A DNA stretch of 40,770 bases from Alphaproteobacteria bacterium (GTDB lineage: Bacteria > Pseudomonadota > Alphaproteobacteria > UBA11136): positions 1 through 40,770 of the forward strand of contig JADHSZ010000021.1 of assembly GCA_016776635.1 (NCBI GenBank), given 5' to 3'. Below, piece after piece: positions 24,236-33,836 of the stretch. How positions within the stretch are numbered: the stretch's first letter is position 1; each line of letters starts with the position of its first letter. The position numbers and the translations under genes were made by a program. Under the pieces are notes generated by a model. It was not told the DNA's origin. It was given only the letters and a program-made list of their open reading frames with translations, and made no database searches.

Positions 24236-26020
24236 ATGGCCGGTAGCAGAAAAAAAAAGCCCCCCGCGACAGCCAAGGAACGAACCCTTGAGGGGCTGGG
24301 CGTTTCCCCCGGCATCGCCATCGGCCCCATCCATGTGCGCGAAAGCGGCGCGGTGGAGGTCTCCGAATACGCTATACCGCCCAAAAAGGTGGACAGCGAG
24401 CTGGCCCGTTTCGACGAAGCCGTGGGGCGCACCCGCAGACAGCTTCTGAAACTCAAATCCAAGGCCCAGACCCTTCCCGAAGCCACCGCCGAAGAGCTGG
24501 GATACCTTCTCGACGCCCATCTCCACATGCTTGAGGGCTCGCGCCTGATCCGCGGCGTGGAGGACCGTATCAGCGAGAAGTTCATCAACGCCGAGGCTGC
24601 GGTACAGGCGGAAATTTCCGAGATCGGCAAGGGCTTCCAGGCGATGGAAGATTCCTATCTGGCGGCGCGCATGGAAGACATCCGCGAGGTCGGCGGCCGT
24701 CTGCTGCGGTCTCTGACCAAATCCCCGCCGACGGCGTTTTCCACCCTGCCAGAGGGCAGCATCATCGTCTCCGAGGAACTCACCCCCGCCGACACCGCCC
24801 TTCTCGATCCCGGCAGGGTAGCCGGGTTCACCACCACGCTGGGCGGCCCCGAAAGCCATACCGCCATCATGGCCCGTTCGCTGATGATTCCCGCCGTTCT
24901 GGGCGTTTCCGGCTTGCTTTCCGGCATGGCGAGCGGGGAAATGATGATTGTGGACGGGGGTGCGGGAATCCTCATCATCAATCCTTCCCCGGCCACCCTT
25001 GAGAAATACAAACGCCGCCGCAAGGATCTGCAACGGGCCCAACAGCAACTGGCACGGCTGAAAAAACTGCCCGCCGAAACCCGCAGCGGCACCAAGATTG
25101 ATCTCTTCGCCAATATCGAACTGCCGCGCGAGCTTGATAACGTCCGCGACAGCGGCGCTGAAGGGATCGGCCTTTTGCGCAGCGAATTCCTGTTCATGAA
25201 CCGCGACGACCTGCCCAGCGAGCAGGAACAGTTCGATTCCCTGCGCAAACTTGTGGCCGCCATGAAAGGCCGGCCGGTAACCGTGCGCACCCTCGACGTG
25301 GGTAGTGAAAAACTGGCTACCTCGCTGGGTGGCCATCTGATGCCCAGCGTTAACCCGGCGCTGGGACTGCGCGCCATTCGCCTGTCCCTGAAGATACCCG
25401 AGCTGCTTTCGACGCAGCTGGCGGCCATTCTGCGGGCCGGCGCCTATGGTCCGGTGCGCATACTGGTACCCATGATCTCCGGCGTCTCCGAGATCAGGCA
25501 GGTGCGGCGGATCCTACGCAACGTGGCAACCAAGCTGAAACGCCGCAAGGTGCCGATTCCCGACCCCCTGCCGCCACTGGGGATCATGATTGAGACTCCC
25601 GGCGCCGCGCTGGCCGCCGACAGCCTCGCCAAGCTTTGTGAGTTCTTCGCCATCGGCACCAATGATCTCACCATGTACACCCTGGCCATCGACCGTGGCG
25701 ACGAACAGGTGGCGCATCTCTACAACCCCATCCACCCCGCGGTATTGCGGCTGATCCAGTTCACCACCGCGGCCGGCGGCGACGCCGGCATCCCGGTAAG
25801 CGTCTGCGGAGAGATCGCCGGCGACCCCCGCTATACGGCGCTTATGGTAGGGCTTGGCATCCACGAGCTGTCCATGGCGCCGGCCAGCCTGTTGAAAGTG
25901 AAACAGCGTATCCGCAGCCTCGACGTGGCGGCGGCGCAGCGGCTGGTCCATGCCGTCATGGAACAAAGCGATCCCGGGCGCATCTCCACCCTGCTCGATG
26001 ATTTCAACGCCCTGGCGTAA
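24236..26020 (+). CDS. ptsI: PTS enzyme I (phosphoenolpyruvate-protein phosphotransferase)
   Basis: Transfers phosphate from PEP to HPr. A basic tail (1-18) is followed by the HPr-binding helical domain, the phospho-His domain with His208 in TTLGGPESHTAIMARS, and the PEP-binding barrel with EGIGLLRSEFLFMNR, LGIMIETPGAALAADSLAK, FFAIGTNDLTMYTLAIDR and the active Cys524 in VSVCGEIAGDP. The 594 residues fit canonical EI. The GAF domain of PtsP (EI-Ntr) is absent. With no PTS permease nearby, its phosphate probably flows to EIIA-Man here and perhaps to EIIA-Ntr encoded at 11.9 kb. It is the last gene of the cluster. Confidence 0.95.
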   Translation: MAGSRKKKPPATAKERTLEGLGVSPGIAIGPIHVRESGAVEVSEYAIPPKKVDSELARFDEAVGRTRRQLLKLKSKAQTLPEATAEELGYLLDAHLHMLEGSRLIRGVEDRISEKFINAEAAVQAEISEIGKGFQAMEDSYLAARMEDIREVGGRLLRSLTKSPPTAFSTLPEGSIIVSEELTPADTALLDPGRVAGFTTTLGGPESHTAIMARSLMIPAVLGVSGLLSGMASGEMMIVDGGAGILIINPSPATLEKYKRRRKDLQRAQQQLARLKKLPAETRSGTKIDLFANIELPRELDNVRDSGAEGIGLLRSEFLFMNRDDLPSEQEQFDSLRKLVAAMKGRPVTVRTLDVGSEKLATSLGGHLMPSVNPALGLRAIRLSLKIPELLSTQLAAILRAGAYGPVRILVPMISGVSEIRQVRRILRNVATKLKRRKVPIPDPLPPLGIMIETPGAALAADSLAKLCEFFAIGTNDLTMYTLAIDRGDEQVAHLYNPIHPAVLRLIQFTTAAGGDAGIPVSVCGEIAGDPRYTALMVGLGIHELSMAPASLLKVKQRIRSLDVAAAQRLVHAVMEQSDPGRISTLLDDFNALA

Positions 26021-26058
26021 CGAAGCCTTAATGAAAACCGTGGCAAATCTTATGAAAG

Positions 26059-26076
26059 AGCCCACCTTTTGGGGCT
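26059..26076 (+). terminator. Weak hairpin after ptsI
   Basis: AGCCC (26059-26063) pairs with GGGCT (26072-26076) around ACCTTTTG. It is short and lacks a U-tract. A second GC-rich hairpin (GGGGG 26152-26156 with CCCCC 26160-26164) lies in the ahcY leader. Confidence 0.3.
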
Positions 26077-26132
26077 GAAGCCTTGTCCTTAAGGGTCGGG
26101 ATTGCTATACGGCGGCACGGATTTCATGGTAA

Positions 26133-27488
<1,356 letters not shown>

Positions 27489-27496
27489 GATTCCGC

Positions 27497-27522
27497 TCCC
27501 CGGCACCCCCCCTGCGCGGGGA
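27497..27522 (+). terminator. Possible hairpin after ahcY
   Basis: TCCCCG (27497-27502) pairs with CGGGGA (27517-27522) with a 14-nt C-rich loop, just after the ahcY stop. No U-tract follows. Confidence 0.3.
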
Positions 27523-27611
27523 TGCACTTTACGGTTGCCGCTTCATCCTATTGAGGCGGTATAGTTCCCGTTTAGCAGTTGTTGCATGGTTTTTCCGTCG
27601 GGGGAGCATCA

Positions 27612-30305
27612 ATGGGGCGAGAGACCCTTTCTATACTCCATCTTCCGGTTTTGATGGCCGCGTATGCGGTCTGTGGGGCGCTGGCGGTCCTGTTTCCGGC
27701 TGCCGCCCTCGCCGCCGGTCCTGCCGCCGGAGAGGCGGGCGCGACCGCAAGCGGCGCCTTTCCCGTGCTGGCGATGGTTTTGGTGGTGCTGGTGGCGCTG
27801 GCCGCGGGGGCTTACGTCTTTTTCATGCTTTGGCGCCCCCTGCAACTGCGGCTTTCCCGGACCGAAGAGGAGCTGACCCGCCATGCCTCCCAGGCCTTGC
27901 GGCTGCGCGCGATCATCGATTCCTCGCCCGATATCTGCCTCTACTGGGATCCCGCCGAGGGCAGGGAATTCCTGTCCCCGGGAGCGGCCAAAACCTTCGC
28001 AGCCCCCGGCGATGCTGGTCTTTCCCACGTCATGGGATGTTTCCGTCCGCACGCGGCGGAGAAGCTTAAACGCGCCGTGGAGGGGCTACGCCAGCGCGGC
28101 ACCGGCTTTGACCTGCCGCAACTCCATGGGCCGCTGCTCCATGAGCCGCTGGAAACCACATCGGGCCAACGCTTTCGGGTCATGGGATCCCGGGCCTCCC
28201 AGGCCGGAGATCCGCCTGTGGATTTCGTCTGGTTTCGGGAAATCAGCGGCGAGGAGAGGGAAAAAGACAGCCAATCCACGCTCGTCGATGCGCTGAGCGA
28301 GGACAAGGCGCGCCTGGAGCGGATTCTCGACGCCTTGCCGATCCCGGTGTGGTGGCGGAACAACGACCTGTCCCTGCGCTATTGCAACCGTGCCTACAGG
28401 CGAGCCGTGGACGCCGAATCCGATCCCGACGCCGCCATAACCCGCGAAATCGCCGCCGGGCTGGTCTCCACCCAGGGGCGGGCGCTGGGCGAACGCGCCA
28501 TTCTTACCCGCATGGCCCAGTCGGAAAGCCACCATCTGGTCGTTGACGGCATGCGGCATCTTCTTGAGTTCACGGAGGTTCCTCTGGGCAGCGAAAAAGA
28601 GGGGCACGAGCAAGAGGACGGCGGGCCACAGGGGGTTGTGGGCTTCGCCCTTGATTTCAGCGAGATGGAAGTCGCCCATCAGGAACTCAACCGCCATATC
28701 GCCGCCCATGGCGAGGTGCTGGAACGCATCAATATCGCCATCGCCATCTTCAGCCCGGAGCAGAAACTGACCTTCTTCAATATCGCCTTCGCCCGGCTGT
28801 GGGGGCTCGACGTCTCCTGGCTGGAAAGCCAGCCCCAGATAGGAGAAATCCACGAGATCCTTTACGAAAAACGCCTGCTCCCCGAATACGCCGATTTCCA
28901 GGCCTTCAAGAAGAAACAGCGGGAACTGTTCACCTCGCTCATCGAGCCACGGGAAGAGATGGTCCACCTTCCCGACACCACCACCCTGCGTACGCTGGTG
29001 GCGCCTCATCCCTTCGGCGGCCTTATCTTTACCTATGAGGACGTGACCGACCGTTTGGCTCTGGAAAGTTCCTACAACACCCTGATCGACGTACAGCGCG
29101 AAACCCTGGACAACCTCTATGAGGGGATCGCCGTGTTCGGCAATGACGGCCGTCTCAAACTCAGCAACCCGGCCTATGCCCGAATCTGGAACCTGGATGC
29201 CGACACCCTGGCCGCCGAACCCCACATCCGGGACATCGCCGAGAAAACACGTAAATTCTGGCCTCGGGCAGAGAACTGGGAGCAAATCAGGGAAGAGATG
29301 GTTTCTCCCGTGACCACCCCCATACCGGCCACCGGACAATTCCGGCGCAACGATGATTCCATCATTGACTATGGCTGTGTGCCGCTTCCCGACGGCAACG
29401 TGCTGCTTACCTATATCGACATCAGCGACCGTTTCCGGGTGGAACAGGCCCTGCGTGGCCATGCCAACGCCATGGAAGAAGCAGCAAGGCTGAAATCGGA
29501 GTTCCTGGCCAACGTTTCCTACGAACTGCGCACCCCGCTCAACACCATCATCGGATTCTCGGAAATCCTCGCCAATCAGTATTTCGGCGAGCTGTCCCCG
29601 CGCCAGATGGAATACAGCAAGGGCATTCTCGATTCCTCCCAGCATCTTCTGATGCTGATCAACGACATCCTCGATCTGGCCACCATCGAGGCGGGCTATA
29701 TGCAGCTGGAGCTTGAAAACGTGAACGTCCAGACCATGCTGTCCGGGGCCATGAGCCTGTTGCAGGAACAGGCGGCAAGCCGGGAACTCACCTTCAGCCT
29801 GGAGTGCGGCCAAGATGTGGGTGAGATTTACGCCGATGCGCGGCGCATCAAACAGGCCGTGTTTAATCTGTTGAGCAACTCGGCCAAGTTCACCCTGCCC
29901 GGCGGCGAGGTCCGTCTTTCGGCGCGGCGCGCCGATAAGGAACTGCATATCACCGTCACCGATACGGGAATCGGCCTGAGCGAAGTGGAACAGGAAAAGG
30001 CCTTCGATACATTCATACGGGGTAAAAGACACGCCTCCTATAGAGGTCCCGGCCTTGGCCTGCCTCTGGTGAAAAACCTGGTGGAGCTTCACGGCGGACA
30101 GGTGATCATGACCTCGCAAATGGACAAGGGCACATGTGTGGAAATCATCCTGCCCGTGCGCAGCGAACTGGTGGAAGCTGGGAGGAACGGAGGAGTCGAA
30201 GAGGCGGTGGAATCCGGGGAAGCGGGGGATGGAGAGGCGGCCCCGGATAAAACCGGGGATGACGGGGAAGGCGGGGAAGACGTGAAGTCGGCCGGACAGG
30301 CGTAA
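27612..30305 (+). CDS. DivL-like PAS-domain pseudo-histidine kinase (Tyr at the phospho-acceptor site)
   Basis: An 897-residue membrane protein. GGGGGAGC is just ahead of the ATG at 27612. There are two hydrophobic helices (about 8-34 and 49-71) and then three or four PAS-like units: about 100-210, 235-350 (LERILDALPIPVWWRNNDLS), 375-490 (LERINIAIAIFSPEQKLTFF) and 500-610 (LYEGIAVFGNDGRLKLSNPA). The DHp helix reads FLANVSYELRTPLNTIIGFS: Tyr637 replaces the usual His. The ATPase domain has intact N (FNLLSNSAKFT) and G boxes (DTGIGLS, GPGLGLPLV). This is the hallmark of DivL, an essential cell-cycle protein of Caulobacter with Tyr at this site. A disordered Gly/Glu-rich tail (855-897) follows. 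Orthology to DivL is inferred. Confidence 0.85.
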   Translation: MGRETLSILHLPVLMAAYAVCGALAVLFPAAALAAGPAAGEAGATASGAFPVLAMVLVVLVALAAGAYVFFMLWRPLQLRLSRTEEELTRHASQALRLRAIIDSSPDICLYWDPAEGREFLSPGAAKTFAAPGDAGLSHVMGCFRPHAAEKLKRAVEGLRQRGTGFDLPQLHGPLLHEPLETTSGQRFRVMGSRASQAGDPPVDFVWFREISGEEREKDSQSTLVDALSEDKARLERILDALPIPVWWRNNDLSLRYCNRAYRRAVDAESDPDAAITREIAAGLVSTQGRALGERAILTRMAQSESHHLVVDGMRHLLEFTEVPLGSEKEGHEQEDGGPQGVVGFALDFSEMEVAHQELNRHIAAHGEVLERINIAIAIFSPEQKLTFFNIAFARLWGLDVSWLESQPQIGEIHEILYEKRLLPEYADFQAFKKKQRELFTSLIEPREEMVHLPDTTTLRTLVAPHPFGGLIFTYEDVTDRLALESSYNTLIDVQRETLDNLYEGIAVFGNDGRLKLSNPAYARIWNLDADTLAAEPHIRDIAEKTRKFWPRAENWEQIREEMVSPVTTPIPATGQFRRNDDSIIDYGCVPLPDGNVLLTYIDISDRFRVEQALRGHANAMEEAARLKSEFLANVSYELRTPLNTIIGFSEILANQYFGELSPRQMEYSKGILDSSQHLLMLINDILDLATIEAGYMQLELENVNVQTMLSGAMSLLQEQAASRELTFSLECGQDVGEIYADARRIKQAVFNLLSNSAKFTLPGGEVRLSARRADKELHITVTDTGIGLSEVEQEKAFDTFIRGKRHASYRGPGLGLPLVKNLVELHGGQVIMTSQMDKGTCVEIILPVRSELVEAGRNGGVEEAVESGEAGDGEAAPDKTGDDGEGGEDVKSAGQA

Positions 30306-30324
30306 CGGCTTTTCTTACCGCCCT

Positions 30325-31371
30325 TTAATCCCCCTTTGGGGCGTCGGGCACCCCTTGGGTGGTGGAATACTGGAAATGGAGCTCCTCGCCGGGATGGACC
30401 AGGGACCAGGCGGCATGAGCAGCGGCGGCGGCCTCGGCAAAACCGGTGAGGATGAGCTTGAGCTTACCCGGCAGGGCCGCCACGTCACCGACGGCAAAAA
30501 CACCCGGCGCCGAAGTCTGACAGGTCTCAGCATTCACGGGGATGGCGCCGCCTTCCGCCCCCAGGGAATCCCAATCGGCGATGGGGCCGAGGTTCGACGA
30601 CAGACCGTAAAAGGGCAACAGCACGTCGGCCTCGAGGGAACGCTCCTCGCCATCCAGGGTCGCCACCCTGACCGCGGAGAGCGCGCCGTCCTCACCTTCG
30701 AGACCCGAGAGCTGATAAGGCACCACCAGTTCAATCCCGCCCTTCTCCGCCATTTCCTGAAGCCGGGCGGCGCTTTCCGGGGCGGCGCGGAATTTAGGCC
30801 TGCGGTGCACCACCATCACATGGGCCGCCACCTCCGCCAATGAGAGCGCCCAATCCACGGCGGAATCGCCGCCACCGGCGATGACCACCCTTTTGCCGGC
30901 AAAATCGGCGCGCCGCTTCACCAGATAGAAAACGCTCTTGCCCTCATAGGTCTCGATGCCGGGAAGCGGCGGGCGGTTGGGTCCGAAGGCCCCGCCCCCG
31001 GCGGCAATAATCACGGCCCGGGCGGTAATGCGCACGCCCTTCGAAGTGCCCAAAACCCAGCCGCCATCCGTTGCCGGCTGCAACATTTCCACCAGCTGGC
31101 CGAGATGATAGACGGGAGCAAAGGGCGCGGCCTGGTGTTCCAGCGCGGTGATCAGGTCAGCGGCGGAAATTTCCGGATGGCCGGGGATGTCGTAGATGGG
31201 TTTTTCCGGATAGAGGGCGGTGCACTGGCCGCCGATCTCGTCCAGCACGTCCAGCACGTGACATTTCATACCCAGCATGCCGCACTGGAAAACCGCGAAC
31301 AGTCCCGCCGGACCGGCGCCGATAACGGCGATGTCGGTTTGATGTTCCTGGCTGGAGGCGGCGGAAGGCAT
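30325..31371 (-). CDS. Type 2 ferredoxin/flavodoxin-NADP(+) reductase (thioredoxin-reductase-like)
   Basis: A 348-residue flavoprotein of the thioredoxin reductase fold. The FAD loop is DIAVIGAGPAGLFAVFQCGM (about 13-32) and LDEIGGQCTALYPEKPIYDI follows. The NADP loop is KRVVIAGGGDSAVDWALSLA (about 160-179). The C-terminal FAD motif is GVFAVGDVAALPGKLKLILT. The CxxC redox pair of true thioredoxin reductases is absent from the NADP domain, which is typical of YumC-like ferredoxin reductases. I chose the ATG at 31371; a start 42 nt upstream is also possible. It is divergent from tsaE and convergent with the DivL-like gene. Confidence 0.92.
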   Translation of the reverse strand: MPSAASSQEHQTDIAVIGAGPAGLFAVFQCGMLGMKCHVLDVLDEIGGQCTALYPEKPIYDIPGHPEISAADLITALEHQAAPFAPVYHLGQLVEMLQPATDGGWVLGTSKGVRITARAVIIAAGGGAFGPNRPPLPGIETYEGKSVFYLVKRRADFAGKRVVIAGGGDSAVDWALSLAEVAAHVMVVHRRPKFRAAPESAARLQEMAEKGGIELVVPYQLSGLEGEDGALSAVRVATLDGEERSLEADVLLPFYGLSSNLGPIADWDSLGAEGGAIPVNAETCQTSAPGVFAVGDVAALPGKLKLILTGFAEAAAAAHAAWSLVHPGEELHFQYSTTQGVPDAPKGD

Positions 31372-31501
31372 GGTTAGTGTCCTGGTTCCCGAGTTCGTGG
31401 GTCTCTCTGTCATTGCCGGGGCTGGCTCTGGTAACATGACCGCCCCGCGCCGCCCGTTCAAGAGCGGTTGCGGACTGTGTACGGGTAGAGAAGAAAGACA
31501 G

Positions 31502-32065
31502 ATGGCCACAGAGACCAAAAAGACAAAAGAAACCGTATCCCCTGATTCCGCTCTACCGAGCCATGTGATCTCGCGGCGGCTTGGCAGTGTGGATGCCACG
31601 GCCGCCCTGGCCGGAGAGGTGGCGGCGCTGGCCCGTGGCGGCGACGTAATCGCGCTGGGCGGCGATCTGGGCTGTGGCAAGACCACCTTCGCCCGCGCCT
31701 TCATTCGCGCGCTGGCGGCCCTCCACGGCGAGGGCGACGCGGGTGAAGAAGTTCCCAGCCCCACCTTTACCCTGGTCCAGATATACGACCGCAGCCCGGC
31801 CCCGGTCTGGCATTTCGATCTCTACCGCGTGGAAAAACCCGAAGACGCCTATGAACTGGGCATCGAGGAGGCCTTCGAGAGCGCCATCTCGCTTGTGGAA
31901 TGGCCGCGCAAGCTGGGCCATCTGTTGCCCGCCGAACGGCTCGACCTCGATCTGGAATTCAGTGACGGCGCCCCGCCCGGCGATGCGTCAGGCGGCCCGC
32001 GCATGGCAACCCTGACGGGATACGGGGCATGGGCGGCGCGCCTCGAAGGGCTGGAAAACCGGTGA
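31502..32065 (+). CDS. tsaE: tRNA threonylcarbamoyladenosine synthesis ATPase TsaE
   Basis: The P-loop subunit of the TsaBDE complex that makes t6A37 in ANN-decoding tRNAs. The Walker A motif GGDLGCGKTTFARAFIRAL is at about residues 52-70. EVPSPTFTLVQIYD and VWHFDLYRVEKPEDAYELGIEE follow, then SLVEWPRKLG, all diagnostic. The ATG at 31502 is chosen; the frame is open upstream to 31370 without similarity. A short Lys/Thr tail (TETKKTKETVS) precedes the conserved domain. The product is 187 residues, a little longer than E. coli TsaE (153). Its stop overlaps the next gene (GTGA). Confidence 0.94.
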   Translation: MATETKKTKETVSPDSALPSHVISRRLGSVDATAALAGEVAALARGGDVIALGGDLGCGKTTFARAFIRALAALHGEGDAGEEVPSPTFTLVQIYDRSPAPVWHFDLYRVEKPEDAYELGIEEAFESAISLVEWPRKLGHLLPAERLDLDLEFSDGAPPGDASGGPRMATLTGYGAWAARLEGLENR

Positions 32066-33093
32066 CGAAACGCTCGGAACACCCGGAAACAAACAGCCGC
32101 GAGGACGTCATCGCCGCCTTCCTCGACGCCCGGGGCTGGGGCAAGGCCACGCGTGCGCCCCTTGCCGGGGATGCCTCCTTCCGCCGCTACGTGCGGCTGG
32201 TTAACGGCGGAAAGCATGCGGTACTGATGGATGCGCCGCCCCCGGCCGAGGACGTGCGGCCCTTTTTGGCCGTGGCGGAACGGCTGCGCGGCATGGGCTA
32301 CAGCGCGCCCGAGATTTTCGCCGCCGAGGAGGCGACCGGGCTGGTGTTGTTGGAAGACCTGGGAGACGCCACCTATACCCGCCTTCTCGAACGCGGCGAC
32401 GAAGCCCTTGAACGGAGACTCTATGGACTGGCGGTGGACCTGCTCATTGACCTCCATGGCCGGTCCGCCGACACCGCCTGCGCCGGGATTCCGCCCTATG
32501 ACGAAGACCGCTTCGAGATCGAACATGCCCTGCTCACCGACTGGTATCTCCCCGCCATGACGGGAGCCGAGACGCCGCAGCCCGCGCGCGCGGAGTATCT
32601 TGAAATCTGGCGGCGGCTGCTCGACCATGCACACCAGACCCCCCCGGTTCTGGTGCTGCGCGATTACCATGTGGACAATCTGATGCTGTTGGAAGAACGG
32701 GACGGACTGGCGGCCTGTGGTCTGCTGGATTTCCAGGACGCGGTGGCCGGACCCCGCGCCTATGACCTGGTATCCCTTCTCGAGGATGCGCGGCGCGACA
32801 TTCCCCCGGCGCTGGTATCGGATATGAAAGCGCGTTATCTGGCGGCATTTCCCGGGCTCGACCGCGAAATTTTCGAGGCCTCCTATGCGGTGCTGGGAGC
32901 TCAGCGCCACGCCAAGGTTATCGGCATCTTCACCCGGCTGTGCCGGCGCGACGGCAAACCCGATTATCTGCAGCATATACCGCGTCTGTGGCGGCTTCTC
33001 GAAAACGGACTCGAACATCCCGCCCTTGGCCCCATGCGCGACTGGTTCGACCGCCATGTGCCGCCGGAGATGCGGGGGATTCCGCCATGTTAA
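32062..33093 (+). CDS. amgK: Anomeric MurNAc/GlcNAc kinase AmgK
   Basis: Phosphorylates MurNAc at the anomeric carbon in peptidoglycan recycling. The aminoglycoside-phosphotransferase fold is seen from LAGDASFRRYVRLV near residue 35. LVLLEDLGDATY follows, then the catalytic loop VLRDYHVDNLMLL and the metal-binding LLDFQDAVAGPRAYDLVSLL. LDFQDA with GPxAYDL is characteristic of AmgK. The GTG at 32062 overlaps the tsaE stop; the 343-residue product matches the family. Directly downstream is the MurU homologue, with which AmgK forms the MurNAc to UDP-MurNAc bypass known from Pseudomonas and Caulobacter, a route linked to intrinsic fosfomycin tolerance. Confidence 0.9.
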   Translation: MTKRSEHPETNSREDVIAAFLDARGWGKATRAPLAGDASFRRYVRLVNGGKHAVLMDAPPPAEDVRPFLAVAERLRGMGYSAPEIFAAEEATGLVLLEDLGDATYTRLLERGDEALERRLYGLAVDLLIDLHGRSADTACAGIPPYDEDRFEIEHALLTDWYLPAMTGAETPQPARAEYLEIWRRLLDHAHQTPPVLVLRDYHVDNLMLLEERDGLAACGLLDFQDAVAGPRAYDLVSLLEDARRDIPPALVSDMKARYLAAFPGLDREIFEASYAVLGAQRHAKVIGIFTRLCRRDGKPDYLQHIPRLWRLLENGLEHPALGPMRDWFDRHVPPEMRGIPPC

Positions 33094-33836
33094 AGAACGC
33101 CATGCCGCAAGCGGCCATGATTCTCGCCGCCGGCAAGGGCAACCGCATGCGCCCCATCACCGACAAAACCCCCAAACCACTGGTGGAGGTGGGGGGCATG
33201 ACCTTGCTCGATCATATCCTCGATCATGTGGAACGGGCTGGAATCGGCCGGGTGGTGGTTAATGCCTTTCACTTGAGCGAACAGATAGCGGCCCATCTGG
33301 AAAAGCGGGAACAGCCGCCGGTGACGGTTCTGTTCGAGGAAACGCTTCTGGAGACCGGGGGTGGCGTCCGCAACGCTCTGGGAGAGATGGGGAAGAAGCC
33401 CTTTTTCGTCATTAATGGCGACGTGCTGTGGTTCGACGGGCCGCAAGCCACGCTGAACCGGCTTGCGGTTGCCTGGGATGCCAAGCGCATGGACGCGCTG
33501 TTGCTGCTCCAGCCGGTGGTGTGGGCCGAAGGCTACGGCGGCAGGGGAGATTTCTGCATGGACCCGCTGGGCCTGCTCACCCGGCGCGGAGAGGGGGAGA
33601 TGGCGCCCTTTGTCTTCGCCGGGGTGCAAATCCTCCATCCGCGGCTGTTCGCGGACAGTCCCGAAGGGCCGTTTTCCCTCAATCTTCTCTATGACCGGGC
33701 CCTGGAAGCCGGGCGTCTCTATGGCATATCCCACGGCGGATCATGGTTCCATATCGGCACCCCGGAGACCCTGGAGGCGGCGCGGGCGCTCTTGGGCAAC
33801 GGCGGCAACGGCGGCAATAATTTATACCGGCCATGA
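33087..33836 (+). CDS. murU: MurNAc-1-phosphate uridylyltransferase MurU
   Basis: Makes UDP-MurNAc from MurNAc-1-phosphate. The nucleotidyltransferase signature AMILAAGKGNRMRPITDKTP is at residues 9-28, with KPLVEVGGMTLLDH after it. LLETGGGVRNAL near 90 and FFVINGDVLWFDG near 110 carry the nucleotide and metal ligands. The C-terminal SWFHIGTPETLEAAR is the second metal-side motif. The 249-residue product starts at the ATG at 33087, which overlaps the amgK stop by 7 nt; an ATG at 33102 is an alternative. Its C-terminal Gly/Asn repeat (GNGGNGGNN) is low complexity. It overlaps addB by 4 nt. Confidence 0.9.
   Translation: MLKNAMPQAAMILAAGKGNRMRPITDKTPKPLVEVGGMTLLDHILDHVERAGIGRVVVNAFHLSEQIAAHLEKREQPPVTVLFEETLLETGGGVRNALGEMGKKPFFVINGDVLWFDGPQATLNRLAVAWDAKRMDALLLLQPVVWAEGYGGRGDFCMDPLGLLTRRGEGEMAPFVFAGVQILHPRLFADSPEGPFSLNLLYDRALEAGRLYGISHGGSWFHIGTPETLEAARALLGNGGNGGNNLYRP

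Noticed and set aside
28086..30119. Long minus-strand ORF (677 codons) opposite the DivL-like gene
   Set aside because: It is a mirror of GC-rich coding sequence on the plus strand. It has no recognisable domains, and the plus-strand frame has clear PAS, DHp and ATPase motifs.
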